Positions 7,669-16,369 of a DNA stretch of 36,607 nt are shown one piece after another. Position numbers and translations under genes: made by a program. The stretch is from the NCBI GenBank assembly GCA_016124255.1, contig WGOB01000021.1:1-36607 (forward strand), read 5' to 3'. The stretch's first letter is position 1. Each line of letters begins with the position of its first letter. The notes beneath the pieces were generated by a model, which did not search any database, was not told the origin of the DNA, and saw only the letters and a list, made by a program, of their open reading frames with translations. This DNA is from Alphaproteobacteria bacterium. Lineage in GTDB: Bacteria; Pseudomonadota; Alphaproteobacteria; Caulobacterales; Aquidulcibacteraceae.

Positions 7669-9302
7669 TGCGGCATCCGCATATCGCGATTGCTGCGGAG
7701 GATCTGTTGGATCGTGGATCTGTCGGTGGTGCGCAAGTCGCCGACCGCGTCCGCGTCGGGCCGCGGCGCGGCGCGCACGGTCGCGCTTGGACACACGCCG
7801 GTTGCGCGATATTCGAGCGCCGCTGCCAGCATCGCCTCGGTCTCATCGCCAAGTTCACGCGTGTAATCATCCGCAACCGCGCATCCGGGCGTCTGCACCG
7901 CGAAGCTCGAACTGGAATTGGAGGGCGTGAAGCCGTCGGCGTAGTCGCCGAAGCCCTTGTTGTTCACCCCGCGGAACTGGATCGTGAAATAGGTCTCGCC
8001 GCAATTGTCCGTGGGATAGAAGCCGTACGGCTTGCCGCACGTCGTGCCGCCGATCAGGATCACCTCAACATCGATGCCGCGCAGCGAATTGACCACGGAC
8101 TCGCTGGCGCTGCAGGTCGAGGCGGTGCTGAGCACATAGACGCGCGCCAAGTTTAGCGTGTCGAGCGCGGCGCCGTTGTTCAGGCTGAACCCCAGCCCCG
8201 TCGTGTAGAACGGGATCGGCGTGTTCGCCTCGCCGGTGACGGGGTTCGTGTTCCCCGCCGCGGCGTTGAACTCGAGCCGCTCGAAGATGCGTCCGCTCGT
8301 GCGCGCGGCGCCCGCCGTCATGTAGCTGAGCTGCGACGCGACTGCGAGCAGGCCCCCGCCGTTGTAGCGCAGATCGAGCACCAGGTCGGTCACGTTGGCG
8401 TTGCGCAATTGCGTGATCGCCTGCGCGATCTCGCGTTCGGACGCGAACGTGTTGAACGTGTTAAGCAGCATGTAGCCGACCGCGCCGGACGCGGTCGGGA
8501 TCACCCGCGTCCGATTGACGGCCGTCGGCGTGACGTTGGCGGATGTGAGCGTGATTGTGCGTGTCGACGCAGCGCCCGGGTCCTGCACCTCGAATGTATG
8601 GTTCTCGCCCGCGGTCGCCGGGAAGAGCCCGTTGTTGAGCGCGTCGACTTCCGCCTGCGTTGCGCCATTGACGAGATCGACGCCGTCGATCCGCAGGATG
8701 CGCGTCCCGCGCACGAAATTGGGCTGCCCTGACACGGTTTGCGCGGCGGGACTGCCGGGCTCGGTAAAGAGCACGCGCACGTCACGCGGCCGGCTCGACG
8801 AGATGAACACGAATTCTGCGCCATACCCGGCGCGGGCCACGGAATTGCGCTCGCGCAGAAAGTCTGCGGTGGACTGGCTGAAGTGGAAGTCGTCCTTGTT
8901 CTCGCCCGATGGCGTGATCGCAGTCGTCCGCAGCACGGCGAAATAATCTCGCCGATTGCTGAAGCCTGCAGGGTTCCGATCGACGACTTCGGTGTTCCAG
9001 AGATAAGTCTCGTTCGTCCAGGAGCGCAGCCAGAACAATTCCTGCGTCAGCGAGCCGGCGCGATCGGGAAACGGGTTGCCTTCGATATCGACGCCCGTGC
9101 GCACGACCTGGCAGCGGTCCACGAACGTGCTCGCCGGCTGGAAGACGCCCTGCGTCCATGTCGGCCCGCTGCCGCCGGGCGGCGTTCCGGGCTGCTGCGG
9201 CGCGCTCGATCCCCCGCCGCCGCCCCCGCCGCACGCGGCGAGCAGCAATGCGCACACAACCGCCAGGGACCCAAGACGCCCCGCTTTCGACAATGCCTGC
9301 AT
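7665..9302 (-). CDS. S41-family (C-terminal-processing-type) peptidase, lipoprotein
   Basis: The ATG at 9302 is chosen because AGAGGGG lies just upstream and a signal peptide follows at once; a longer frame exists but has no signal. The 545-residue product has a lipobox (LLAAC, Cys24), a Gly/Ser/Pro-rich linker, a PDZ-like region (about 215-310) and an S41 catalytic domain. DLRYNGGG lies at about 325, and STCSASESV contains the nucleophile region (Ser398/Ser400). S41 peptidases cleave unstructured C-termini of secreted proteins, usually in the periplasm. It is divergent from a subtilisin-type autotransporter and overlaps a small lipoprotein gene by four bases. Substrates are unknown. Confidence 0.88.
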   Translation of the reverse strand: MQALSKAGRLGSLAVVCALLLAACGGGGGGGSSAPQQPGTPPGGSGPTWTQGVFQPASTFVDRCQVVRTGVDIEGNPFPDRAGSLTQELFWLRSWTNETYLWNTEVVDRNPAGFSNRRDYFAVLRTTAITPSGENKDDFHFSQSTADFLRERNSVARAGYGAEFVFISSSRPRDVRVLFTEPGSPAAQTVSGQPNFVRGTRILRIDGVDLVNGATQAEVDALNNGLFPATAGENHTFEVQDPGAASTRTITLTSANVTPTAVNRTRVIPTASGAVGYMLLNTFNTFASEREIAQAITQLRNANVTDLVLDLRYNGGGLLAVASQLSYMTAGAARTSGRIFERLEFNAAAGNTNPVTGEANTPIPFYTTGLGFSLNNGAALDTLNLARVYVLSTASTCSASESVVNSLRGIDVEVILIGGTTCGKPYGFYPTDNCGETYFTIQFRGVNNKGFGDYADGFTPSNSSSSFAVQTPGCAVADDYTRELGDETEAMLAAALEYRATGVCPSATVRAAPRPDADAVGDLRTTDRSTIQQILRSNRDMRMPQ

Positions 9303-9522
9303 TATCCCCTCTGACGCCCTCAAAAGTCCCGTTCTGAACAGAGGCGTCAAGCTGCAACCTGGGCGGCCCCAAGAATGTGATCGCGCCGCGCTGCGGCCGG
9401 TCGATTGACGCGTGGCGGCGCGCTGTGAACAGTCCCGCGCCGTTCCGTCGGCGCGCATTCGTGAAGCTTTGCTAACGTCTCGGCGTGTAGACGGAGACCG
9501 CGCCATCGCCAAGGATCAGCCC
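9303..9522. promoter_or_regulatory. Divergent promoter region between the two protease genes
   Basis: This 220-base spacer separates the start codons of the S41 and S8 peptidase genes and must hold both promoters. Ribosome-binding sites are visible at both ends (AGAGGGG in the complement at the left, AAGGA at 9511-9515 at the right). No clear -35/-10 pair or operator palindrome was identified. Confidence 0.4.
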
Positions 9523-11838
9523 ATGTCCGCTTTGAGGTCGCTCCGGCTTATGCTCGCCGTTCTGGTCGGGCTCAGCATGACCGCCGGCCTCGCGAGCTGC
9601 GCCGGCGGTGGTGGCGGCGGCGGCGGCGGCTCTGTCGTGCCCCCGCCCCCGCCGCCGCTCATCCCACCGCCGCCCCCGCCGCCTCCGCCGCCGCCCCCGC
9701 CGCCGGCGTCGACCTATCCCGCGCCGGGTTCGACTGAATTCCTCGCCAATTGGGGCGTCGGCGCCACCAATGTTCAGGCCGCCTGGCAGGATGGTTTGAC
9801 CGGCGCCGGAATCGTCGTCGGCGTGATCGATGACGGGATCCATCCCAACCATCCGGAATTGGCGGGACGCGTCTCGCCGCTCTCCACCGACATCGTCGCC
9901 GGGCGCAATGCGCTGACCACGGATCAATCGCACGGCAGCGAACTCGCCTCGCTCATCGCTGGCAACTTCAACGATCAGCAGACGGTCGGCGTCGCGTTCG
10001 GCGCGACCATTCTCGCGGTGCGCGCCGACAACGCCTCCGGCAATTTCAGCGATTCTGATCTCGCGAACGCGATCAACTACGCCGTCGCCAACGGCGTCGA
10101 CGTCATCAACCTGTCGCTTGGCAAGGATTCGCCGGTGAACCCCGCGCTGCAGAACGCCATCCAGGCGGCGACGCAGGCGGGCGTGATCATCGTGGTGTCG
10201 GCCGGAAACGACGGAACGTCGGGCGCGACGAACCCGAACTATCCTGGCTTCCTCGCCACCAACGCCGCGGTGTCGAACGGCCTCATCATCATCACCGGCG
10301 GAACCAATCCGAACGGCTCGGTCAATCCGGTGTCCAATCCGCCGGGATCGGCGATCGATTGGTACATTGTGGCGCCCGGTTGGCAGATCATCGTGCCGGA
10401 CTTCGGCCCCGCAGGACCCGTCCCGGGCTTTCAGCAATGCGGCGCCGCCGCCGGCATCGCCGCCGACCTCTGCCGCATCCAGGGCACCTCCTACGCATCG
10501 CCACTCGTCAGCGGCGGCGTAGCGCTTCTGCTTGAAGCGTTTCCCGGCATGACCCCCGGCGAGATCGTCGAGCTTGTGCTCGACAGCGCGCGCGACGGCG
10601 GCGCCGTCGGCGACGACGCCGTCTACGGCCAGGGCATCTTCGATCTGGAGCGCGCGCTCGCGCCGGCGGGTTCTCTCAGCTTCGCCACCGCCGCCGGCAA
10701 TCATGCGCCGCTTCTCACCCCGATCGGCGTCGCCGGGCCGGCGTTCGGCGACGCGTTCTCCCACAACGCCGCGCAATGGACGGCCACCGCCTTCGACAAA
10801 TATCGCCGGTCCTACACGTTCAATCTCGCTGGCGGATGGCGCGAGCCCGCGCCGCATTCGCTCGCGCGGGAAGGCGCGCCGCTCCTGTGGCGCGGCGAGG
10901 AAGGCGGCGGGCCCGTCGCCGCCAGCTTCGCCTCGCGCGAACCGCTGCCGCCCGACGCGCTGATGCATCGTCTGCAGCAGACGCCCGACGACGCGTTCCG
11001 CGCCGTCGCCATGCTCGGGCCCGACATGCGCCTCACCATCGCCGCGCATGCGCCCGCGCTGGAGGAGGCCGTCGTGGGCGCTGAAAGTGCGCACCTCAAT
11101 TTCGCCGGCGCCGATCTCTCCACCGCCGTGACGCGCCAGTTCGCCGACGGCGGACGCCTCTCGATCGTGTCGCAATCGAGCGATCAGGAGCTTGGCCCAT
11201 TCCTTCCGGATACGGAGCGTCGCGCCGTCGCGATGCGCTACGAGAACGCGCTTGGCCCGCTGACCGGCGCGGTGTCTTACGGCGTGCTGCGTGAGGATGG
11301 CGCCGCCCTCGGCCTTGCCTGGGACCGCGCCTGGGGCGACGGGGGCGACGGCGCCGCGGATTTCATCGGCCTCTCCCTTGGCTACGCGCCCAGCGCGCAT
11401 GTCGAGTTCGGCGCGAGCGCCGAATTCGGCCGCATGCGGATCGAAGACAGCGGCTTTCTCACCCTCGACGCGCCGCTCGCCACCACCGCCGGCGCCGTCG
11501 CCGCGCGGCTGTACCTGACCCCGGACTGGCTGGCGCGGCGCGACATGAGCGGCGCGCTCTCGCTCACCGTGTCCCAGCCCCTGCGCATCGAAGACGGCGC
11601 GTTCACCGCCTACCTGCCGGTTTCGGACAAATGGGGCCGGGTCAATCTTCGCTTCGAGGAACGCGCGCTCAGCGCCGTTCCGAGCGGTCGCGAAATCGAG
11701 ACACGCCTCGGCTATTGGATCTGGTCGGGCGACGCGTTTCTGCTGCGCGCCGAACTCGCACACCGCCGCGAGCCAGGCCACCGCGCCGACGCCGACGATG
11801 CGCTGGAAGCTCTGCTCGGCTTCCGCTTCAGCCACTAA
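9523..11838 (+). CDS. Subtilisin-like (S8) autotransporter lipoprotein, SphB1/NalP-like
   Basis: The start ATG at 9523 has AAGGA seven bases upstream and begins a signal peptide with a lipobox (GLASC, Cys26). The 771-residue product then carries nine Gly (28-36) and two Pro runs (40-45 and 48-61), followed by the S8 protease domain. Its triad is Asp103 (VIDDG), His137 (SHGSE) and Ser323 (GTSYASP). From about residue 400 to the end, alternating amphipathic strands ending in LLGFRFSH look like an outer-membrane beta-barrel. Lipidated subtilisin autotransporters with Gly/Pro-rich linkers include SphB1 of Bordetella and NalP of Neisseria, which process other surface proteins. The SphB1-like role here is inference; the barrel is somewhat short. 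Confidence 0.88.
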   Translation: MSALRSLRLMLAVLVGLSMTAGLASCAGGGGGGGGGSVVPPPPPPLIPPPPPPPPPPPPPPASTYPAPGSTEFLANWGVGATNVQAAWQDGLTGAGIVVGVIDDGIHPNHPELAGRVSPLSTDIVAGRNALTTDQSHGSELASLIAGNFNDQQTVGVAFGATILAVRADNASGNFSDSDLANAINYAVANGVDVINLSLGKDSPVNPALQNAIQAATQAGVIIVVSAGNDGTSGATNPNYPGFLATNAAVSNGLIIITGGTNPNGSVNPVSNPPGSAIDWYIVAPGWQIIVPDFGPAGPVPGFQQCGAAAGIAADLCRIQGTSYASPLVSGGVALLLEAFPGMTPGEIVELVLDSARDGGAVGDDAVYGQGIFDLERALAPAGSLSFATAAGNHAPLLTPIGVAGPAFGDAFSHNAAQWTATAFDKYRRSYTFNLAGGWREPAPHSLAREGAPLLWRGEEGGGPVAASFASREPLPPDALMHRLQQTPDDAFRAVAMLGPDMRLTIAAHAPALEEAVVGAESAHLNFAGADLSTAVTRQFADGGRLSIVSQSSDQELGPFLPDTERRAVAMRYENALGPLTGAVSYGVLREDGAALGLAWDRAWGDGGDGAADFIGLSLGYAPSAHVEFGASAEFGRMRIEDSGFLTLDAPLATTAGAVAARLYLTPDWLARRDMSGALSLTVSQPLRIEDGAFTAYLPVSDKWGRVNLRFEERALSAVPSGREIETRLGYWIWSGDAFLLRAELAHRREPGHRADADDALEALLGFRFSH

Positions 11839-11909
11839 AGCGTCGGACCACAAATGCGACTCCTCGCTGGCCCTAAGTGGTGCGTCGCATTTGAAGTCCG
11901 TTGCTTTAG
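11835..11909. repeat. Palindromic intergenic element (CTAAAGC type), copy 1
   Basis: The ends CTAAAGC (11835-11841) and GCTTTAG (11903-11909) are inverted repeats. Inside them CGGAC pairs with GTCCG, and AAATGCGAC (11852-11860) pairs with GTCGCATTT (11884-11892). It overlaps the stop codon of the S8 gene and lies before the convergent transketolase stop, so it may terminate both. Two more copies of the same type lie at 36191-36357. Confidence 0.75.
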
Positions 11910-11952
11910 GTCGGAGCCCGCGGTCGCCGCGTCGCGTCGAACGGTCCAGACG

Positions 11953-13941
11953 TCAGCCGATCAGATCCTTCACCGCCTCCACGACCGCCTCCGGCGTGAT
12001 GTCGAAATACGGATAGAGGTCCTTCGCCGGCGCCGACGCGCCGAAGCCCCACATCCCGACGAACGCGCACGGGCCGATCAGATCGCTCCAGCCCTGCGCC
12101 ACGCCCGCTTCGATCGCCACCGCCGGCGCATCGCCGATGATCGACGCGATATAGTCCTCGTCCTGCGCTTCGAAGAGCTCAAAGCACGGCGCCGACACCA
12201 CCCGCGTCGGCAGGCCCTGCGCCTGCAAGAGGTCGCGCGCCGCAACGGCGATGGCGACTTCCGTTCCGGTCGCGAACAGCGAGACCTTCGCCTCGCCGTC
12301 CGCGGCCAGCAATTCGTAGGCGCCGCGCGCGCTCTTGATCTCGTCGGCGTCGCCGCGGAACGCCGGCGTCGATTGGCGCGACAGCGCCAGCACGCTCGGC
12401 CCTTCGGTGCGCTCCAGCGCCAACAGCCAGCACTCCGCCGTCTCCACCGCATCGCACGGGCGGAACACGGCGAGGTTCGGCATCGCTCTGAGGCTCGCCA
12501 GATGCTCCACCGGCTGGTGCGTCGGGCCGTCTTCGCCGAGGCCGATGGAATCGTGCGTCATCACATGGATCACCCGCACGCCCATCAGCGCCGCAAGCCG
12601 GATCGCGGGGCGCGCATAATCGGCGAACGCCAGGAATGTGCCGCCGTACGGAATGATCCCGCCATGCAGCGCCATGCCGTTCATCGCCGCAGCCATAGCG
12701 TGCTCGCGCACGCCATAATGCACGTAGCGGCCGGTAGGATTGTCCGGCGAGAAGATCGCCGTGTCCTTCACGAATGTGTTGTTTGAGCCGGTGAGGTCGG
12801 CCGAGCCGCCGATCAGTGCATCGCACGATCCGAAGATCGCCTCGAGCGCGGCGCCCGACGCCGCGCGCGTCGCCATCGCAGGCTTGATCTCCGCCATCTT
12901 CGCCGCATGCGCCTTCAGCGCCGCGATCGCCGCCGCCGGAAGCGCCCCGTCGATCCGGGCATCGAACGCAGCAGTGCGCCCAGACGCCTCCAGCCGCGCC
13001 TCCCACGCCGCGCGCGCGCTGCGCCCGCGCGCGCCGACGGCGCGCCAATACGCGTAGACGTCGTCGGGAATCTCGAACGGCCCGTGCGGCCAGCCATAGG
13101 CGGCCTTCGCAGCCGCCGCCTCCTCCGCCCCAAGCGGTTCTCCGTGTGCGGACTTTGTGCCGCCCTTCTTCGGCGCGCCGTATCCGATCACCGTCTTGCA
13201 CGCGATCAGCGCCGGCTTGTCGCTCGCCTTCGCCGCTTCAAGCGCGGCCTCGATCGACAGCACATCGTGTCCGTCGCACGCGAACGTGGCCCAGCCGCAC
13301 GCCTCGAACCGTGCGCGCTGATCGGTGGCGTCCGCAAGCGACACCGCCCCATCGATCGAGATCGAATTGTCGTCCCACAGCACCACGAGCTTGTTGAGCT
13401 TCAGGCGCCCGGCAAGCGTGATCGCTTCCTGGCTGATCCCTTCCATCAAACAGCCGTCGCCGGCGATCACCCACGTCCGGTGATCGACGAGATCGGCGCC
13501 GAAAACCGCTGCGAGATGCGCTTCCGCCATCGCCATGCCGACAGCGTTGGCGAGTCCCTGTCCAAGCGGTCCGGTTGTAGTCTCCACGCCGAGCGCGTGA
13601 CCGTATTCAGGATGCCCCGCCGTGATCGAGCCGAGCTGACGGAAGCGCTTGATCTCCTCAAGCGTCATGTCCTCGTAGCCGGTGAGATGCAGCAGCGCGT
13701 AGAGCAGCATCGAGCCGTGCCCCGCGGACAGCACAAAGCGATCGCGATCCGGCCAATGCGGATCGGCCGCATCGAACTTGAGATGGCGCGAGAACAGCGC
13801 CGTTGCGACATCCGCCATGCCCATCGGCATCCCGGGGTGCCCCGCTTTGGCCGCTTCCACCGCGTCGATGGCGAGGGCCCGGATCGCGTCAGCCGCGCGC
13901 TTCGAGGGCGCGCCCGCCGGCTCGGTCGCCTTTGCGCTCAT
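11953..13941 (-). CDS. tkt: Transketolase
   Basis: This 662-residue thiamine-diphosphate enzyme has the full transketolase length. Visible motifs are [10 protein letters not shown] (His35), [12 protein letters not shown] (about 124-135), the ThDP motif GDG with its Asn partner (Gly161 to Asn192), catalytic Glu413 in YGVREHA, and [15 protein letters not shown] in the pyrimidine domain. It moves two-carbon ketol units between sugar phosphates in the cytoplasmic pentose phosphate pathway (or the Calvin cycle, for which no other gene is seen here). GGAG lies about eight bases before the ATG. The transaldolase-like gene at 15697 is a pathway partner, separated from it by cassette 2. Confidence 0.96.
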   Translation of the reverse strand: MSAKATEPAGAPSKRAADAIRALAIDAVEAAKAGHPGMPMGMADVATALFSRHLKFDAADPHWPDRDRFVLSAGHGSMLLYALLHLTGYEDMTLEEIKRFRQLGSITAGHPEYGHALGVETTTGPLGQGLANAVGMAMAEAHLAAVFGADLVDHRTWVIAGDGCLMEGISQEAITLAGRLKLNKLVVLWDDNSISIDGAVSLADATDQRARFEACGWATFACDGHDVLSIEAALEAAKASDKPALIACKTVIGYGAPKKGGTKSAHGEPLGAEEAAAAKAAYGWPHGPFEIPDDVYAYWRAVGARGRSARAAWEARLEASGRTAAFDARIDGALPAAAIAALKAHAAKMAEIKPAMATRAASGAALEAIFGSCDALIGGSADLTGSNNTFVKDTAIFSPDNPTGRYVHYGVREHAMAAAMNGMALHGGIIPYGGTFLAFADYARPAIRLAALMGVRVIHVMTHDSIGLGEDGPTHQPVEHLASLRAMPNLAVFRPCDAVETAECWLLALERTEGPSVLALSRQSTPAFRGDADEIKSARGAYELLAADGEAKVSLFATGTEVAIAVAARDLLQAQGLPTRVVSAPCFELFEAQDEDYIASIIGDAPAVAIEAGVAQGWSDLIGPCAFVGMWGFGASAPAKDLYPYFDITPEAVVEAVKDLIG

Positions 13942-14009
13942 GAATCACTCTCCGGCCGCAGGACGCAGCGCGCCTTTCCTGCGCTATGTCGCCCCGCCCG
14001 CCAAGGTGG

Positions 14010-14567
14010 TCAGCGCTGCTCCGCGTCCGCGGTGGCGGTCTGCATGATGCGCCCGATCGACGGCGCCAGCCCGCCGATGGCCAAGGCGAGCCCGAGCACG
14101 ATCCCCGCGACGACGCCCCAGGTGCGCGTGCTGACGCCACCCTTGCGCGCCGGCGCGGCGCGCACCTGCTTGCGGCCGCCGAGATCGGAGAATTGCGCCC
14201 GCCCATCCGCCAGCTCGCCCGCGGTGTTGCGCAAGCGCCCAAGCAGCTCGCTCATGTCGCCGTGCGCCACCACGACCGTGACGCCGGCCTGGGTCACGAT
14301 GTCGAGCGGCGGGCGCCCGTCGAAGACGACGAGCATCGCCTGATCCGCAGACTCCGCCAGCACGTGCGCGAATTGTCGGCCGCCGTCGTCGCACAGCGAT
14401 CGCGACGACCAGAGTCCGATCAGCGCCGAGCGCGCGCCGAGCGCGATGCGGCGACGATTGGCGCCCATGGCGCACAGCGTCGCGCGCCCTTCGTTGCGCC
14501 ACGCTTGCGCCAGCCACCGCGCGCGCTCCTCGTCGCCGGGACAATGCAGGATGACGGCGTTCACCAT
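14010..14567 (-). CDS. TIR-like single-pass membrane protein, cassette 2 second gene (protein C)
   Basis: Unrecognised 185-residue protein. The start at 14567 (MVNAVILHCPGDE) is chosen because it aligns residue for residue with protein B; an in-frame ATG at 14591 would add eight residues. Residues 1-105 form the TIR-like domain with His8, Asp12 and Trp53-Ser54 (LIGLWSS). No Glu occurs at the TIR catalytic position. A basic linker (GRKQVRAAPARKGG, about 131-144) precedes a membrane helix at 149-169 and a 16-residue tail. The basic side predicts a cytoplasmic N-terminus. It starts 35 bases after the stop of protein D. The helix and the GLAP block resemble protein A, but the long Pro/Ala tail of A is missing. 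Function unknown. Confidence 0.8.
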   Translation of the reverse strand: MVNAVILHCPGDEERARWLAQAWRNEGRATLCAMGANRRRIALGARSALIGLWSSRSLCDDGGRQFAHVLAESADQAMLVVFDGRPPLDIVTQAGVTVVVAHGDMSELLGRLRNTAGELADGRAQFSDLGGRKQVRAAPARKGGVSTRTWGVVAGIVLGLALAIGGLAPSIGRIMQTATADAEQR

Positions 14568-14602
14568 GGCGCGGCGCGCCCCTGCTTCCATCCGCCCATC
14601 GC

Positions 14603-15547
14603 TCAGATCGCGGGATCGGAATCTGCAATGCTGCGCTCGATCGGCGCGACCTTGGCTTCAAGCGTCTCGGTGTCGATGATCACCCGTTCGATCGGACGCC
14701 AGCCGGAATCCTGCAGCGCATCGAGATCGCCGAGCGATGAAAGCCCTTCGAGCATCGCTTCATCCGGCGCCCACACCTCGAGCGGGCGGTCAGCGAATCC
14801 CAGCGTCCGTCGCGCCGCCGTGAGCTCCGGCGAAGGCTGCGCCAACGGCACGTCGCGCAAGTCGGCCCGCGCTTCAGGCGCCTGCGCCTCAACGAGGATC
14901 ATTTCCGCTTCCGCGTACACCGGACCGTCCATCGCGAACGACTCGACGCCGGCTTGCGCCGCCGCGTCGCCCGCAGGCGCCATGTCGCGCGCGATCTCGA
15001 CGCGCGGCGTCGGCGAGTCCATGGACGCGCCGCCGAATTGCTCCACCGCAAGCGCCGCCGCGCCGCCGACGCCGAGCAGCGCCACGCTGCCGGCGAGCCC
15101 GCGCGTCATGCCTTCCGCGAACGCGCGCCGCGATGCGGCCTCCGGCGTGAAACTGGCCGCTGGCGGCGCCGGTGCGCGCGCTGCGCGCCGCTCCGCCTCG
15201 CGCAGGGCCGCGTTCAGCCCGTGTGGGAACATCGACGACCGCGGCGATCCATTGACCACCGCGACGCCGGCCTTCTGCAGCGACGCCGGCGCCGGACAAT
15301 CATCGATCACGCAGACGATCGTCTGCCCGCGATGAAGCCGCGCCATCGCCGCGAACGCCGGCCCTGCGCGCCGCTCTTCCGCGGCGCGCGACCAGACCAG
15401 CATCAGCGGCAGCCGCGCATCGAACGCCATCAGCGGCGCCTTTGGGCGCAGCACGCACGCCACCAGACGCACGCTTTCCAGCGAATCCTGCAATGAATCG
15501 ACGTAGGCCCGATCGGCCTCAATATGAACGATGACCGACACGGTCAT
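14603..15547 (-). CDS. TIR-like membrane protein with long extracytoplasmic tail, cassette 2 first gene (protein D)
   Basis: Unrecognised 314-residue protein. The ATG at 15547 has GGAGGGG just upstream; a TTG five codons earlier is less likely. Residues 1-100 align with the other three TIR-like domains (His8, Asp12, LMLVWS at 48-53) but lack a Glu at the catalytic position. A linker, a membrane helix at about 149-167 and a tail of about 145 residues follow. The tail shares ADRPLEVWAPDEA (252-264), LSSLG (269-273) and the final 25 residues with protein B, so B and D are orthologous positions of a duplicated two-gene unit. The gene is divergent from the transaldolase-like gene. Function unknown. 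Confidence 0.82.
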   Translation of the reverse strand: MTVSVIVHIEADRAYVDSLQDSLESVRLVACVLRPKAPLMAFDARLPLMLVWSRAAEERRAGPAFAAMARLHRGQTIVCVIDDCPAPASLQKAGVAVVNGSPRSSMFPHGLNAALREAERRAARAPAPPAASFTPEAASRRAFAEGMTRGLAGSVALLGVGGAAALAVEQFGGASMDSPTPRVEIARDMAPAGDAAAQAGVESFAMDGPVYAEAEMILVEAQAPEARADLRDVPLAQPSPELTAARRTLGFADRPLEVWAPDEAMLEGLSSLGDLDALQDSGWRPIERVIIDTETLEAKVAPIERSIADSDPAI

Positions 15548-15696
15548 GTCGCCCCTCCCCAAAAGCCCAATTAAGAATCTATGACTATTCGCCCCGTGGG
15601 CGCACCTAAATTCGCGCCTCTTTCAACAGGGGAATCGGCTCATGCGTAGGCGCTGACGCGCGCAGGAGAACGCCGGCTCTGAGAAGGATTGCGACT

Positions 15697-16350
15697 GTGC
15701 TTTTGTTTTTGGATTCAACCGATTCCGCGGAAATCGCCACGCTGGCGGAAACCGGCCTCGTCGATGGCGTGACCACCAATCCCTCGCTTATCGCGAAGTC
15801 GAAACGGCCGATGCGGGATGTGCTGAAGGAGATCTGCGCGGCGGTTTCGGGCCCGATCAGCGCCGAAGCGGTCGCAAGTGATTCGCCGACTCTGATCGCG
15901 GAAGGCCGGGTGCTGCGCGAGATCGCGCCGAACATCGTCGTCAAGCTGCCGCTGACGATGGAGGGCCTCAAGGCCTGCCGCGCCCTCACCGCAGACGGCG
16001 TCCAGACCAATGTGACGCTCTGCTTTTCGGCCGTGCAGGCGCTGATGGCGGCGAAGGCCGGCGCGACCTTCATCTCGCCCTTCATCGGCCGCCTCGACGA
16101 CGCCGGCCAGGACGGCATGGCGCTGATCCGCGAGATCCGCGCCGTCTACGACAATTACGGCTTCACCACGAAAATCCTCGCCGCCTCGATCCGCCACGTC
16201 GGGCATGTGAAGGACTCAGCCCTGGCCGGCGCCGATTGCGCCACCACTCCGCCGGCGATCTTCCGCGCGCTCTACCAGAACGCGCTGACGGACGCGGGCT
16301 TGGCCGCGTTCAACAAGGATTGGGCCTCGACGGGCCAATCCATTCTCTAA
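15697..16350 (+). CDS. Transaldolase / fructose-6-phosphate aldolase family protein
   Basis: This 217-residue class I aldolase is the length of the short TalC/FSA group. GVTTNPSLI lies at 24-32, the Schiff-base lysine at Lys83 in [20 protein letters not shown] at about 104-114, SPFIGRLDD at about 126-134 and KILAASIRH at about 163. Short-form members act either as transaldolase or as fructose-6-phosphate aldolase, and sequence alone does not separate them. The start is GTG at 15697 with AAGGA eight bases upstream. With transketolase nearby, a non-oxidative pentose phosphate role is most likely. Confidence 0.92.
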   Translation: MLLFLDSTDSAEIATLAETGLVDGVTTNPSLIAKSKRPMRDVLKEICAAVSGPISAEAVASDSPTLIAEGRVLREIAPNIVVKLPLTMEGLKACRALTADGVQTNVTLCFSAVQALMAAKAGATFISPFIGRLDDAGQDGMALIREIRAVYDNYGFTTKILAASIRHVGHVKDSALAGADCATTPPAIFRALYQNALTDAGLAAFNKDWASTGQSIL

Positions 16351-16369
16351 GATTTTGATTTCTAACGGC

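Noticed and set aside
9472-11853. A 793-codon open frame on the minus strand opposite the subtilisin autotransporter.
   Set aside because: Its translation is Arg/Gly/Ala/Asp-rich with no domain, while the plus strand encodes a complete S8 triad, signal peptide and barrel. Long antisense frames are expected in DNA of this GC content.
12907-14343. A 478-codon plus-strand frame opposite transketolase and protein C.
   Set aside because: It crosses two genes supported by motifs and by paralogy, and its own translation is basic and featureless.
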